Of a stretch of DNA of 64,000 nucleotides, positions 8,546 through 18,090 are shown piece by piece. The translations under genes were made by a program, and so were the position numbers. The first letter of the stretch is position 1, and every line of letters starts with the position of its first letter. The notes beneath the pieces are model-generated. The model was not told where the DNA came from, did no database searches, and saw nothing but the letters and a program-made list of their open reading frames with translations. Where the stretch lies: assembly GCA_910585805.1 (NCBI GenBank), contig CAJUFB010000014.1, positions 4,698-68,697 on the forward strand. Reading direction: 5' to 3'. Origin of the DNA: an uncultured Acetatifactor sp. (GTDB lineage Bacteria > Bacillota > Clostridia > Lachnospirales > Lachnospiraceae).

Positions 8546-11488
8546 ATGTTTTCGAAAGCGTATTCTAGTGAGATCAGGCAATATTTTGATGATCAGATGG
8601 TTTTGCTGAACGGCAGGGTGGAAGAGCTGAAGGAGAAGGAAGCGGAGATAGCAGAAACAGATAGGAATCTGTGCCGTTTCGGCCGTACGCTTCTGGAACG
8701 GAAGATAGAAGAGATATCCTCCATGATGGCGCAATGTACGGAGGATGAGGCAGAGGCTCTGCAATTTATATACAGTGCCATGCCGCTGAGTGATCTTCTG
8801 AATTATCCGGTTACGGTGTATCTGACCTATGCGAAGCATGGCGTCTTTCTCTGGAAGGAAGGTCCCTTTGCAGGGAAAGTGCCGGAGAAGCTTTTTGCCA
8901 ATTATGTGCTTCATTACAGGGCGCATAATGAAGATATAACAGATAACAGGAAATTCTTCTATGATCGGCTGAGGGAGCGCACTGCCCATAAGAGCATGTA
9001 CGAAGCCGCCGTGGAGACAAATTACTGGTGCGCCGAGAAAGCTACCTATCAGACTACATTTATGCGAACCCAGAATCCTCTGACCATGTACGGAACGGCG
9101 GCCGGACGCTGTGGGGAGGAAGCGCCCTTCGCGGTGACTGCGCTGCGCAGCATCGGGATACCGGCCAGAGGGGTATCTGCGCCCTGGTGGGCTCATTGTG
9201 ATGACAATCATGCCTGGGTGGAGGCATGGTGTGATGGAGAATGGCATTTTCTGGGAGGCTGTGAACCGGAAAAGAAATTGGATAAGGGATGGTTTGAAGG
9301 CCCTGCTTCCCGTGCAATGATGATAGAATCCAGATGGTTCGGAAAGGATACGCCTGAGGAACAGGTGACAGGACGTCCTGACATGTCTGCCAGGCTGAAC
9401 CACCTGGGGCTGTATGCCGAGACCAGGGAGCTTATGATAAAAGTGACTGATGAAGAAGGAAATCCGGTCCCCGGGGCAAAAGTAGAATTTTCGGTACTGA
9501 ATTATGCCAGATTTAACAGCGTGGCATCCCTTTATACAGGAAAGGAAGAAGGCAGTCCGGACTATGGCAGGGTAAAGATTGACACGGGCTATGGAGATTT
9601 TCTGGTATGCGCTTATGAGGACGGATATTATGGAGAGACTCATGTCTCGCTGGCAGATGTCCGGAAAGCAGAAAATCGGGATTTGCAGGACAGGGAAGCA
9701 GCGGATGCGGAGGAAACCCATTGTATTGAGACTCCAGATCAGAAAAGAAATTACGTTACGAAAAACAGTAACAGCAAATCCGACAGTAAGGAAATGAAGG
9801 AGGATTCAGGATCAGAATATACGGTAGTTCTCAGAAAAGAGATGCCTGAGCCGGGCCAATGGCGGGATATGGATTTCCATGCACCCAGAGGCGCGATTCA
9901 GGATGAGAGAAAGACAGAGGAGGAGGCCGGGGCGGAGAAAGAGGCTCTGGAAAGGGCGGCCGGAAGCAGGCAGCGGCGAATTGAGAATTTTTATCAGAAG
10001 GAAGCGGCGGAGCGTACGCTGATACGTTTTTCGGAAGAAGACAGAAAAACATTGGATGAACTGCTGCACCAGGCACGAGGCAATATGGGAGAGATTGTCC
10101 GGTTTCTGGAGTGGGATTTTGCAGGGAAGGTGCCGGAGCTCGAGAAACGGTATGGGCAGGAGCATTGGAAAGTGGAAGCGCTGAATACGCTGCAGCCCAA
10201 TGATCTCTGGGATATCAGGGCGGAGGTTCTGGCAGAGTGCAGCATCTGCGCTTCTCCGTATGCAGAGGAATTTCCCCGGGATATATTCTTTAACGAACTG
10301 TTGAATCCCTGTGCCATGTTTGAATTTCCGAGAGCCTGCAGGGAAACTCTGAAGGGGATATTCAGTGAGAGACAGAAGGAAGAAATCCGGAAGGCGCCGG
10401 GGTGTCTGCCGGAGAAACTGGACAGCTTTCTGATCACTCTGCCGAAACAGGAGTATGCCAATCTGATAACCGGACCTGTGGGATGTCTCACCGGCGGGAT
10501 GGGCAATGAAATATCCAGGGCGGTCCTCTGCGTTCAGATATACCGTGCGTTGGGGATTCCTGCCAGGATGCGCCCCATGGACAGGACCATGGAATGTTAT
10601 GTGGACGGAACGTTTGTTCCTGTGACTTCAAGGGAGGAGGAAAATACAGGCATCCTTATACTGGAAAGTGGGGAATCTCTGAAACTGGAGGATCGGAAGC
10701 ATTATTCACTGTCCAGATTTGAAAATGGACGCTTTATGCCCCTGTTCCTTGGAAGGGAGAGAAAAAAGCCGGAGACAGAAGCAGTACGGAAATCACAGCT
10801 GGAAACGGAAGAGAAGACAGAGACCGAAATGGCACAGGAACAGGGACGGGGAGAGACAGCGAAACCGGATGAGGCGGCTGAAGAGCGGGAGCGTCGTCTG
10901 GAACTGGAAGAGGGGCGCTATCGAATTGTGACTACAAATCGTCTTCCGAATGGTGACCAGGTTGTGAAGATTCTGGATATTGATCTGTCGAATGGAGAAG
11001 AGAAGCGGGTGACGCTTCAGATGCGCGGTATTTCTCAGGAAGCCCTTCTGAATAAAATGCCGGTGGATGATATCACTTTGCATACAGCGGAAGGGAAAGA
11101 GGTGATGCTTTCTTCTCTCAGCGAAGGAAAGAAGGCGCTCATATTGTGGCTGGAGCTGACCAGAGAGCCTACAGAGCATATTCTGAATGAAATGTATGAA
11201 AAGCATGAATTGTTTCAGAAACTTACCGCACCCATTTATTTTGTGCTTCGCAGGGGAGAGAATGGTACCCGTGATCAGACACTTCTGAAGACATGCGGCG
11301 TATTGCCCGGGGCGAAACTGCTTTTTCATGATTTCGGGGAAGCTTACGGGAAGCTCTCCTGTCAGGTGGGAAGGAATCCGGGGAAGCTGCCTCTTGCCCT
11401 GATCATGGAAAACGGAAGCCAGTGCATTTTCTCTGATTCGGGTTATAATGTGGGAATGGCGGATATGCTTTTGGGGATTCTGGCTTAG
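8546..11488 (+). CDS. Transglutaminase-like protein with degenerate second TG domain and thioredoxin-fold tail
   Basis: A 980-residue protein without a clear signal peptide. Residues about 1-300 form a helical start plus a transglutaminase-core domain: GRCGEE with Cys189, NHAWVEAW with His222, and an acidic CEPE segment after it, so the Cys-His-Asp/Glu triad looks present. A carboxypeptidase-regulatory-like beta domain follows (about 297-370), then a charged linker. A second region (about 640-730) again has the TG pattern (RALGIPARMRPMD) but carries GGMGNEIS where the catalytic Cys should be, so it looks inactive. The last 140 residues resemble a TlpA/thioredoxin fold lacking a CXXC pair. The ATG follows a weak purine-rich site. 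It may be a peptidase or protein cross-linker acting with the glycan genes; substrate unknown. Confidence 0.72.
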   Translation: MFSKAYSSEIRQYFDDQMVLLNGRVEELKEKEAEIAETDRNLCRFGRTLLERKIEEISSMMAQCTEDEAEALQFIYSAMPLSDLLNYPVTVYLTYAKHGVFLWKEGPFAGKVPEKLFANYVLHYRAHNEDITDNRKFFYDRLRERTAHKSMYEAAVETNYWCAEKATYQTTFMRTQNPLTMYGTAAGRCGEEAPFAVTALRSIGIPARGVSAPWWAHCDDNHAWVEAWCDGEWHFLGGCEPEKKLDKGWFEGPASRAMMIESRWFGKDTPEEQVTGRPDMSARLNHLGLYAETRELMIKVTDEEGNPVPGAKVEFSVLNYARFNSVASLYTGKEEGSPDYGRVKIDTGYGDFLVCAYEDGYYGETHVSLADVRKAENRDLQDREAADAEETHCIETPDQKRNYVTKNSNSKSDSKEMKEDSGSEYTVVLRKEMPEPGQWRDMDFHAPRGAIQDERKTEEEAGAEKEALERAAGSRQRRIENFYQKEAAERTLIRFSEEDRKTLDELLHQARGNMGEIVRFLEWDFAGKVPELEKRYGQEHWKVEALNTLQPNDLWDIRAEVLAECSICASPYAEEFPRDIFFNELLNPCAMFEFPRACRETLKGIFSERQKEEIRKAPGCLPEKLDSFLITLPKQEYANLITGPVGCLTGGMGNEISRAVLCVQIYRALGIPARMRPMDRTMECYVDGTFVPVTSREEENTGILILESGESLKLEDRKHYSLSRFENGRFMPLFLGRERKKPETEAVRKSQLETEEKTETEMAQEQGRGETAKPDEAAEERERRLELEEGRYRIVTTNRLPNGDQVVKILDIDLSNGEEKRVTLQMRGISQEALLNKMPVDDITLHTAEGKEVMLSSLSEGKKALILWLELTREPTEHILNEMYEKHELFQKLTAPIYFVLRRGENGTRDQTLLKTCGVLPGAKLLFHDFGEAYGKLSCQVGRNPGKLPLALIMENGSQCIFSDSGYNVGMADMLLGILA

Positions 11489-11622
11489 GATGTTTCTGAC
11501 ATCTGTGAAAGCCTGGTTATAACAGGTGACGTGGAATCGGAATTGGTTTTTTTATCCCAAAGACGGTATTTTGTGTGTAAGATGGTTTTGGGGCAATGGA
11601 AATATTATGGATAGGAAGAGGG

Positions 11623-11650
11623 GGCAGCCGGGAAGGAAAACCCGGCTGCC
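11623..11650 (+). other. Strong stem-loop upstream of DUF4091 gene
   Basis: A perfect 10-bp GC-rich stem (GGCAGCCGGG at 11623-11632, CCCGGCTGCC at 11641-11650) with an 8-nt A-rich loop. No T-run follows, so it is not an ordinary terminator. It ends 43 nt before the start codon and could be a leader structure or an RNA-stabilising hairpin. Confidence 0.5.
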
Positions 11651-11693
11651 GGATGCATATGATGCAGATGATGGAAAGGTATGGTGAAGTTTT

Positions 11694-13376
11694 ATGATGG
11701 AGACAATGCTGGTAAGCTCTCTGACAAAGATAGGGCCGGAAAAGTCCATGGCGCCGTTAGAGGAGGGGACGGTTCTGACTGTATGCCGCGGAGAGACGGT
11801 ATCTTTCCAGATTGCGTTCCGGGACGGTAATGCCGGAGCGGGTGCCGGAATCACCGTCAGGAAAGATATATACAGAGAAGAAGACCTGGAGGGAGCGGGT
11901 GGACATCTGACACCGGAAGGGAACCCTGAGATCCGTATCCGCCAGGTTCTGAATGTAATGTGCCGGCGCAGCTGTGATCCGAAGTCTTTTGATGAGGATT
12001 ACCTGTTTTATGATGCCAGGATGGCACCGGATCTGCTGCGGGATGTGGGAGATGGGACGATTCCCGTTACCCATGAATGGCAGAGCCTGTGGGTTGATAT
12101 CTGTTCAGAAGAGGAGCAGAAACCTGGTTTGTACAGGCTTGAGATCCGCTTTATAACGGAAGGTGGAGAAGCTGCTGCCATGTGCAGTATGGAAATCCGG
12201 GTGATAAGCCAGGTGCTTCCGCCACTGCCCATTCTCCATACGGAATGGTTTCATTGTGACGGGATCGTGGATTATTACGGAGTAGATGTATTTTCGGAAG
12301 AATTTTGGCGTATTTTCAGTAATTTTGTCCGGGTATATGTCAAAAGAGGCGGAAACATGATATATGTTCCCGTTATAACTCCGCCGTTGGATACGGAGGT
12401 GGGAATGGAGAGGACTACGGTCCAGCTGGTAAAGGTGGAAAAGGAAGGGAAAGACTACCGGTTTGACTTTTCGGATCTGGGCAGATTTCTTGATATCTGC
12501 CTGGAGGAGGGGATCACTCATTTCGAGGTCAGCCATCTGTTTACCCAGTGGGGCGCCGCCGCTGCTCCGAAGGTAGTAGCATGGACGGAAGGGGAATGCA
12601 GACGTATCTTCGGGTGGGATACTTCGTCGGACGACCCGGAATATCTGAGATTCCTTGGAGAACTGATACCTGCTTTAAAGGATTACCTGACAGGGCGTGG
12701 GCTGCTTGAGCATACATATTTCCATATATCAGACGAACCGAATCTGGATTCCGTGCAGTATCAGACGGCGCAGAAGGCAGTGCGCCCTCTTCTGGAAGGA
12801 TGCACTATCATCGAGGCGGTCAGCGATTATGAGTATTGTGCCAAAGGACTGGTGGATATTCCGGTGTGCGCGACCAATCATATAGAGCCTTTTCTGGAGA
12901 ACCGCACGACTGTTTTGTGGAGCTATTATTGCTGCGCACAGACGGTGGAAGTTCCTAACCGGTTCATCAGTATGCCTTCCTGGAGAAACAGAATATACGG
13001 AATCCTGTTATACTGGCTGAAGATAGACGGTTTTCTGCACTGGGGCTTTAATTTTTATAACAGTATCTTATCGAAAAAGAAGATCGATCCCTATGAGACA
13101 GTAGATGCGGACGGCGGTTTTCCAGCAGGTGATCCCTTCCTGGTATATCCTGGTAAAGACGGTATTCCGGAGGAATCCATACGACTTATGGTGCAGGATG
13201 AGGCGGTCAGCGATTACCGGGCTCTGTATGCCCTGGAGTCCCGTATCGGAAGGGAGAGGGTCATGGAGCTGATCAGGCAGGAGGCGGGTATGGAATTATC
13301 TTTTAGACAGTATCCAAAGGGGGATGCGTTCATACTGCGTCTGAGGGAAAAAGTAAATAGTATGCTTGCAGGGTAA
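11694..13376 (+). CDS. DUF4091 / GH123-like glycosidase
   Basis: A 560-residue protein with an N-terminal beta-sandwich (about 1-160) followed by a barrel that fits DUF4091. The diagnostic acid pair is seen in HISDEPN (Asp347-Glu348), as in GH123 beta-N-acetylgalactosaminidases, which use an Asp-Glu pair with substrate assistance. Further conserved-looking segments are the LWSYYCC stretch and GFLHWGFNFYN. No signal peptide is seen, implying an intracellular enzyme acting on imported glycans. Two adjacent ATG codons (11694, 11697) can serve as start; the ribosome-binding site is weak. GH123 activity is inferred from family; other DUF4091 proteins are uncharacterised. Confidence 0.8.
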   Translation: MMETMLVSSLTKIGPEKSMAPLEEGTVLTVCRGETVSFQIAFRDGNAGAGAGITVRKDIYREEDLEGAGGHLTPEGNPEIRIRQVLNVMCRRSCDPKSFDEDYLFYDARMAPDLLRDVGDGTIPVTHEWQSLWVDICSEEEQKPGLYRLEIRFITEGGEAAAMCSMEIRVISQVLPPLPILHTEWFHCDGIVDYYGVDVFSEEFWRIFSNFVRVYVKRGGNMIYVPVITPPLDTEVGMERTTVQLVKVEKEGKDYRFDFSDLGRFLDICLEEGITHFEVSHLFTQWGAAAAPKVVAWTEGECRRIFGWDTSSDDPEYLRFLGELIPALKDYLTGRGLLEHTYFHISDEPNLDSVQYQTAQKAVRPLLEGCTIIEAVSDYEYCAKGLVDIPVCATNHIEPFLENRTTVLWSYYCCAQTVEVPNRFISMPSWRNRIYGILLYWLKIDGFLHWGFNFYNSILSKKKIDPYETVDADGGFPAGDPFLVYPGKDGIPEESIRLMVQDEAVSDYRALYALESRIGRERVMELIRQEAGMELSFRQYPKGDAFILRLREKVNSMLAG

Positions 13377-13421
13377 CTGGAAGATTTTATTATGCAAGGT
13401 TTTAGGATTTCAGTAGACAGA

Positions 13422-13463
13422 TTGACAATAATCTATTATAATCTACATATACCATTATAATCT
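13422..13463 (+). promoter_or_regulatory. Candidate control region upstream of chemoreceptor gene
   Basis: A consensus -35 (TTGACA, 13422-13427) is followed by two copies of ATTATAATCT at 13435-13444 and 13454-13463, 19 bp apart. Neither TATAAT is at the usual 17-bp distance (9 and 28 bp), so the real promoter is unclear. The duplicated box could be a regulator site. No sigma-28 type promoter was recognised. Confidence 0.3.
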
Positions 13464-13558
13464 CAGCAGCTCGCGAACAGCATGTCATCCCATACCTGAT
13501 AAGTAGGGCGGCAGAAGGGCAGGATGGTGCTGTTAGGAGGGGAGTAAAGGAGGAAGAA

Positions 13559-15301
13559 ATGAAGAATCTCAGAATTGGGAAGAAACTGTTGATTACGTTC
13601 ATGCTGATCATTCTGTTATTCATCGGGACAGTAGCGATCGCGATCACAGCATTGAATGAGAATTCAGAAAAGTACTCGGATTTTTACAATGTCGGGTATC
13701 AGATCACCAACAAGGTCATGAGCATGCGCCGGGGGCTGCAGGTAATCGTCAAGGATCTTAGCTTTATCACGATTGAGGAAGATCCGAGTGAGAGCGGTGC
13801 CTATCTGAGTGATATGCAAAAGGAGCTGGATCTTTTACAGGAAAACGGAAACTGGCTGTTTTCTAATTTTACAGGCGATGCCGCATTGCTGGATGCATTT
13901 TCCACAAATATCACAGCTGCTGTGGAATTGCAGAGTCAAGTGATCGAGGTTGCTGACACGGATATGGCAGCCGCGCAGAAAATGCTTCTGGATGAATATC
14001 AGCCGCTGGTACAGGAAGCTGTAGACAATCTGATCCAGATCAGCACCGTAGCCGAGGAGAATGCGGATAATGATTATGAGAGTACTGTTGCCATGCAGGA
14101 AATACTGGTCATGATACAGTTAGGCATGGCAGGCGGAGCCCTGGTTATCACATTGATTCTCTCCACTTATCTCACCAGAGCCATAACGCGTCCTCTCCGT
14201 GAACTTGAAAAGTCCGCAGGACAGATTGTGGGTGGCGACTTCGATATTAAGGTTACATATGAGTCCAAAGACGAGATGGGCAGCCTGGCAAAGGCATTTA
14301 AGAACATGACTTTGATCCTGGGGGATGTCATATCGGATGCTTCCAGACTTTTGAGTGAGATGGCAAACGGTAATTTCGATGTGCGCACCAAAGCGGAGGA
14401 CCGCTATGTGGGAGAGTTCCAGGGGCTGCTGATGTCTATCCGCAAGCTGAACCGAGACCTTAGCATGACGCTGGGACAGATCAACCAGAGCGCAGATCAG
14501 GTTTCATCGGGATCCGGTCAGGTATCCAACGGCGCACAGGCGCTTGCGCAGGGCGCTACAGAGCAGGCTGCTTCCGTGGAGGAGCTTGCCGCTACCATTA
14601 CCAATATCTCACATCAGGTGAAAGATACTGCGGATAATGCAATGGAAGCAAGGCACCAGGCCAACACTGCAGGAGACGAGGTAGACGAATGCAATTCCCA
14701 GATGAAGGATATGATGGCGGCTATGGAAGAGATTACCCGCACATCCAATGAAATCGGCAAGATTATCAAGACCATTGAAGATATTGCTTTCCAGACCAAT
14801 ATACTGGCTCTGAATGCTGCCGTTGAGGCCGCCAGGGCAGGGGAAGCAGGCAAGGGCTTTGCTGTGGTTGCCGAAGAAGTCCGCAGCCTGGCCAGCAAGA
14901 GTTCCGTAGCATCCAAGAATACGGCTGAACTGATCGAGAGTTCCATCGATGCAGTGGCCCGCGGAACAAAGATCGCGAATTCTACCGCTGAGTCGCTGAT
15001 GAAGGTTGTGGAGGAAGTACGTTCTGCTTCCGGAAAAGTGGATGCCATTGCAAATGCTGCCGAAGAGCAGTCAGGCGCTATTGAGCAGGTTACTTTGGGA
15101 GTGGATCAGATTTCCAGCGTGGTTCAGACCAACTCCGCTACGGCAGAAGAAAGTGCTGCCGCCAGCCAGGAGCTTTCGGAACAGGCCGCCATGCTGAAAT
15201 CCCTTGTGGCGAAGTTCAGTCTCCGCGAGGAATATGCGCAGGCTGCTGTCAATACCAATGTGAATAACGGATGGGCAGCGCCGAATCAGATTGATCTGTA
15301 A
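13559..15301 (+). CDS. Methyl-accepting chemotaxis protein
   Basis: A 580-residue receptor. Membrane helix 1 is at about 11-31 and helix 2 at about 182-205, enclosing a 150-residue helical (four-helix-bundle type) periplasm-side sensor. A HAMP region follows (about 206-300, apparently two HAMP-like stretches), then a long coiled-coil signalling domain with the highly conserved hairpin tip around IAFQTNILALNAAVEAARAG and EEVRSLA. This tip docks CheA and CheW. Good AGGAGG-like site (AAAGGAGGAAGAA) before the ATG. A terminator follows directly. No che genes are in the window, so the ligand and partners are unknown; its place beside glycan genes suggests sensing of a sugar or its breakdown products. 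Confidence 0.95.
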   Translation: MKNLRIGKKLLITFMLIILLFIGTVAIAITALNENSEKYSDFYNVGYQITNKVMSMRRGLQVIVKDLSFITIEEDPSESGAYLSDMQKELDLLQENGNWLFSNFTGDAALLDAFSTNITAAVELQSQVIEVADTDMAAAQKMLLDEYQPLVQEAVDNLIQISTVAEENADNDYESTVAMQEILVMIQLGMAGGALVITLILSTYLTRAITRPLRELEKSAGQIVGGDFDIKVTYESKDEMGSLAKAFKNMTLILGDVISDASRLLSEMANGNFDVRTKAEDRYVGEFQGLLMSIRKLNRDLSMTLGQINQSADQVSSGSGQVSNGAQALAQGATEQAASVEELAATITNISHQVKDTADNAMEARHQANTAGDEVDECNSQMKDMMAAMEEITRTSNEIGKIIKTIEDIAFQTNILALNAAVEAARAGEAGKGFAVVAEEVRSLASKSSVASKNTAELIESSIDAVARGTKIANSTAESLMKVVEEVRSASGKVDAIANAAEEQSGAIEQVTLGVDQISSVVQTNSATAEESAAASQELSEQAAMLKSLVAKFSLREEYAQAAVNTNVNNGWAAPNQIDL

Positions 15302-15315
15302 ATCAAACAGGGCAG

Positions 15316-15347
15316 AAAAAGCCGGGCAGAAAGTGTCCGGCTTTTTT
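15316..15347 (+). terminator. Intrinsic terminator of the chemoreceptor gene
   Basis: Stem AAAAAGCCGG (15316-15325) pairs with CCGGCTTTTTT (15337-15347) around an 11-nt loop; the T-run is part of the stem and tail. It begins 15 nt after the stop codon. Confidence 0.9.
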
Positions 15348-15391
15348 GTAGAAAGGAAGCTGGTGTAATAAAGTATTCACAGCAGGACTGA

Positions 15392-15867
15392 ATGATAATG
15401 AAACAGATTCTGATTGTAGATGATGATATACACATTGGAAATATGCTGGAGGAAACTTTGAAATGGAGGGGTACGGAGTTTCCCGGGCCTGTTCCGGTAC
15501 GGAGGCACTGTATGTGCTGTCCGGTGCAAAGCCGGACCTTATATTGCTTGACTTGATGCTGCCGGGACTGAATGGCGAAGAAATTCTGCCCCAGATGAAA
15601 GGAATCCCCGTTATTGTGGTAAGCGCCAGGGTTGACATTGACAATAAAGTGGATTTGCTGCTTGGCGGCGCAGCAGATTATGTGACCAAACCCTTTCATA
15701 TGAAAGAGCTTTTGGCCAGGATTTCCGTACAGCTCCGGAAACCAGCCGGCCTGGGACTGGCGATCGCCAGGAACCTGGTCGAGCAGATGGGCGGGAATAT
15801 ATCGGCTGAGTATGACAAGGGCAGGTTGAGTATCTGGATTTTCTTTCGAGAGATAAATAATGCATAA
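15392..15867 (+). pseudogene. Response regulator receiver fused by deletion to histidine-kinase C-terminus, frameshifted
   Basis: Starting at ATG 15392 or 15398, the sequence reads a normal receiver start (KQILIVDDDIHIGNMLEETL), then loses frame near 15460: one missing base would reconnect it to the frame that reads MEGYGVSRACSGTEALYVLS and the phosphorylation-site strand LILLDLMLPG. The receiver then runs through the conserved VTKPFHMKELLARI and switches abruptly into the last part of a histidine-kinase ATPase domain (GLGLAIARNLVEQMGG). The DNA-binding domain of the regulator and nearly all of the kinase are missing. The simplest reading is a deletion inside an RR-HK gene pair plus a single-base frameshift. 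It is almost certainly not functional. Confidence 0.85.
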
Positions 15868-15891
15868 GCCACTGTTAGCACTCAGCTTTTC

Positions 15892-17958
15892 CTAAAAAAG
15901 TGAAATAGCATATCTGTTCGTCTTGTTGCCCTGCTTTCCCGGCATATTGCTGTTTTCGGGCATACTGTCCGTGCCGCCGTCTTCTGGAACCTGGCCGTCA
16001 GGGCGCATATCCGGAGCAGTGCCGTCCGCCGGGAACTCCCCGTGTTTTCCGCCAAATGCGCCGCCCATATTGCCGTCTTCGGGAAGTTCGCCGTCAGGAC
16101 GTATATCCGGAGCGGTGCCGTCCGCAGGCATTTCACCATGTTTTCCGCCAAATGCGCCGTCCATATTACCTCCGTGCCTGCCGCCCGGATTTCCCATATT
16201 CACCCGGTTTCCGTAGGTGGTGATATAATCCGTCAGCGTCAGCTCCGTCAGGTCAGTGCCGCCGGAATAGGTGCCGCCGGAGCAGATGCCGTCAGCGGAC
16301 TGGCCGTCGTAATCTCCTCCGTAGGAGATGGTATAGGCAGCGCCGCCGGTCAGGTCAGGGGAGGAAAATACCAGGCTTCCTGCATTGACCGGCAGTTCAA
16401 ACACAAAACTTTGGCTTTCGTCTGCAAGGCTTACATAAGTTCCGGCAGGGAGGATACTGTCAAATCCCAGGAAAACGGTATACTGACTGGCATCACTGGG
16501 AGACTGGGGCATATTTCCGCTGTCTGTGGCCAGTAATGTGCCGCCGGACAGGGTAAATGTGCCGTCATAGTCCAGCGCGCCGTCCCCCTGGCCGGTACTG
16601 GACACGATTACGGTGCCTCCGGACATGACGGTATTTCCGTTGGAGTCCAGGCCGTCGCCTCCTGCCTTTACCACCAGATACCCGCCGGAGATTTCAATAC
16701 GGGAATCCGAATTTCCGCCGAAAGAATTCCCGTGCCCGAAGCCTCCGAAACCGCTGCCGTCCGCGCCGCCTGCTGCGTTGACGCCGTCATCGGAGGATAC
16801 AATATAAATCGTTCCGCCGGACACCGACACTGCGGTGCCTTCCAGACCCTCGTAGGAGTTCAGGATATTGATCTCTCCGCCGGATACGTCCAGGGTTTCA
16901 TCGGCATGAAACGCATCGTCGCCGCTGGAGACGGTATAAACGCCGCCGGATACCGTCACGTCTCCGTTGGAGTGAACCGCGTCGTCGGAACAGTCCAGAA
17001 TGTAGGTTCCGCCGGTGAGCGTCAGGGCGGTTCCCGCTTTGATGCCCTTGGCGCTGATATCGTCGGAAGGAGTCACGCTGCTGCCGTCGCCGGAAGTGAT
17101 GGTATAGCTGCCTTCAGACATGGTCAGAGAGGTTTCCGCCTGAATGCCGTCCTCCCCGGCAGTGAGATTCAGGGTGGAGGCGGACACGCTGACCCAGCCC
17201 AGTGTCTCGTCCGTGTCGTTGGTGGAGCGGATGGCATCGCCTCCGCAGACCACGGTAATGGAGGCGCTGTCTATGGTGTTGGAATCTTTGCCGTTGATGC
17301 CGTTGTTAACCGCCTGGACGGAGATGGTGCTGTCGTAAATCTGTAGTGTATCCTTGCTGGTGATGCCGTTGCTGCAGTTGGCCGTGACAGTCAGCGTGCC
17401 TGCGCCCTGGATTACCAGGTCAGCCTTGCTGTACAGGCAGGCGTTGGGTTCCTCGTCTGCTGCGGAGGAGTATTCGTCGTCAAAGGTATATGCACTGCCG
17501 TCTGTCAGCGCATTTTCTGTTCCCTCCGCAAGATGTACGGTAGCCGTACCGGCCTTATAGATATACAGCGGACTGCCGTAGGAGCAGGTAATGTCCGCGC
17601 CGTTCAGCGCCACGGTCACATCCTCTTTGGGGGCGTTGACGATGATGCGGCCGTCCGCCAGAGAGCCGCTGACTGCGTAGATGCCGGCGGAAGTAATGGT
17701 GATAACGCTGCCGTCTGCTTCCGCGCCTGTTCCTTCTATAAAAATGCCGCTGTCGGACAGCGTGATCATGGTAGCATCCGTTAAATCCAGGTCAGCAGGC
17801 TGCCGCAGGGAGGCGGAATTGCTGACGGATGCTGCAGCTGCTACAGGCGCCTGTATCTGTGCGCTGTCAGTATTCGCCGGCTCATTGCCTTCTGCCCCGC
17901 AGGCGGTGAGCAGGAAAATGGCGGTAAGCGCTGCCGAACGTTTCATAATTGTGTTCAT
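15892..17958 (-). CDS. Beta-helix carbohydrate-binding lipoprotein (Cthe_2159-like)
   Basis: A 688-residue surface lipoprotein: hydrophobic signal with lipobox LTAC, lipid cysteine at residue 20. Most of the protein (about 55-560) is a right-handed beta-helix pattern with repeated turns such as GTLTVTANCSNGITSKDTL and SGGVYTVSSGDDAFHADETL, matching the carbohydrate-binding domain family described from Clostridium thermocellum Cthe_2159. The C-terminus has a two-unit Gly/Asp/Pro-rich repeat. ATG follows AAGGAGG. Its promoter region is shared with the divergent VTC-domain gene and carries CTTTAGG boxes, so both are probably controlled by the same response regulator. Likely role: binding of polysaccharide at the cell surface; enzymatic activity is not evident. 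Confidence 0.85.
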   Translation of the reverse strand: MNTIMKRSAALTAIFLLTACGAEGNEPANTDSAQIQAPVAAAASVSNSASLRQPADLDLTDATMITLSDSGIFIEGTGAEADGSVITITSAGIYAVSGSLADGRIIVNAPKEDVTVALNGADITCSYGSPLYIYKAGTATVHLAEGTENALTDGSAYTFDDEYSSAADEEPNACLYSKADLVIQGAGTLTVTANCSNGITSKDTLQIYDSTISVQAVNNGINGKDSNTIDSASITVVCGGDAIRSTNDTDETLGWVSVSASTLNLTAGEDGIQAETSLTMSEGSYTITSGDGSSVTPSDDISAKGIKAGTALTLTGGTYILDCSDDAVHSNGDVTVSGGVYTVSSGDDAFHADETLDVSGGEINILNSYEGLEGTAVSVSGGTIYIVSSDDGVNAAGGADGSGFGGFGHGNSFGGNSDSRIEISGGYLVVKAGGDGLDSNGNTVMSGGTVIVSSTGQGDGALDYDGTFTLSGGTLLATDSGNMPQSPSDASQYTVFLGFDSILPAGTYVSLADESQSFVFELPVNAGSLVFSSPDLTGGAAYTISYGGDYDGQSADGICSGGTYSGGTDLTELTLTDYITTYGNRVNMGNPGGRHGGNMDGAFGGKHGEMPADGTAPDIRPDGELPEDGNMGGAFGGKHGEFPADGTAPDMRPDGQVPEDGGTDSMPENSNMPGKQGNKTNRYAISLF
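15975..16168 (-). repeat. Two-unit 96-bp in-frame tandem repeat
   Basis: Two diverged 96-bp units encode 32-residue blocks sharing GGAFGGKHGE, PADGTAPD and RPDG near the C-terminus of the beta-helix lipoprotein. The blocks are low-complexity and may form a flexible spacer. Confidence 0.75.
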
Positions 17959-18005
17959 ATGGAAAACCTCCTTATAGACTGATTTTTATCTGTGGCTTGT
18001 TTCTG

Positions 18006-18039
18006 GTTATACATTTCAAACCTAAAGGGAACCTAAAGG
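18006..18039 (-). promoter_or_regulatory. Promoter of carbohydrate-binding lipoprotein with two CCTTTAGG boxes
   Basis: On the minus strand two CCTTTAGG boxes (plus-strand 18021-18028 and 18032-18039) are exactly 11 bp apart. Nine bases follow and then a -10-like TATAAC (18006-18011). Boxes one helical turn apart that replace the -35 are typical of OmpR/PhoB-family activator sites. The same layout faces the other way at 18091-18123. Confidence 0.65.
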
Positions 18040-18090
18040 CAGGGAACGGTGCAGGGGAGTTCACAAAATGTTCATGAACTTCTTCCGGTT

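Noticed and set aside
8450..9721. 423-codon open frame on the minus strand
   Set aside because: It lies opposite the transglutaminase-like gene, has no ribosome-binding site or recognisable domain, and is explained by codon bias of the real gene.
16042..17346. Several plus-strand frames within the beta-helix gene
   Set aside because: GC-rich shadows of the minus-strand lipoprotein, without start sites or domains.
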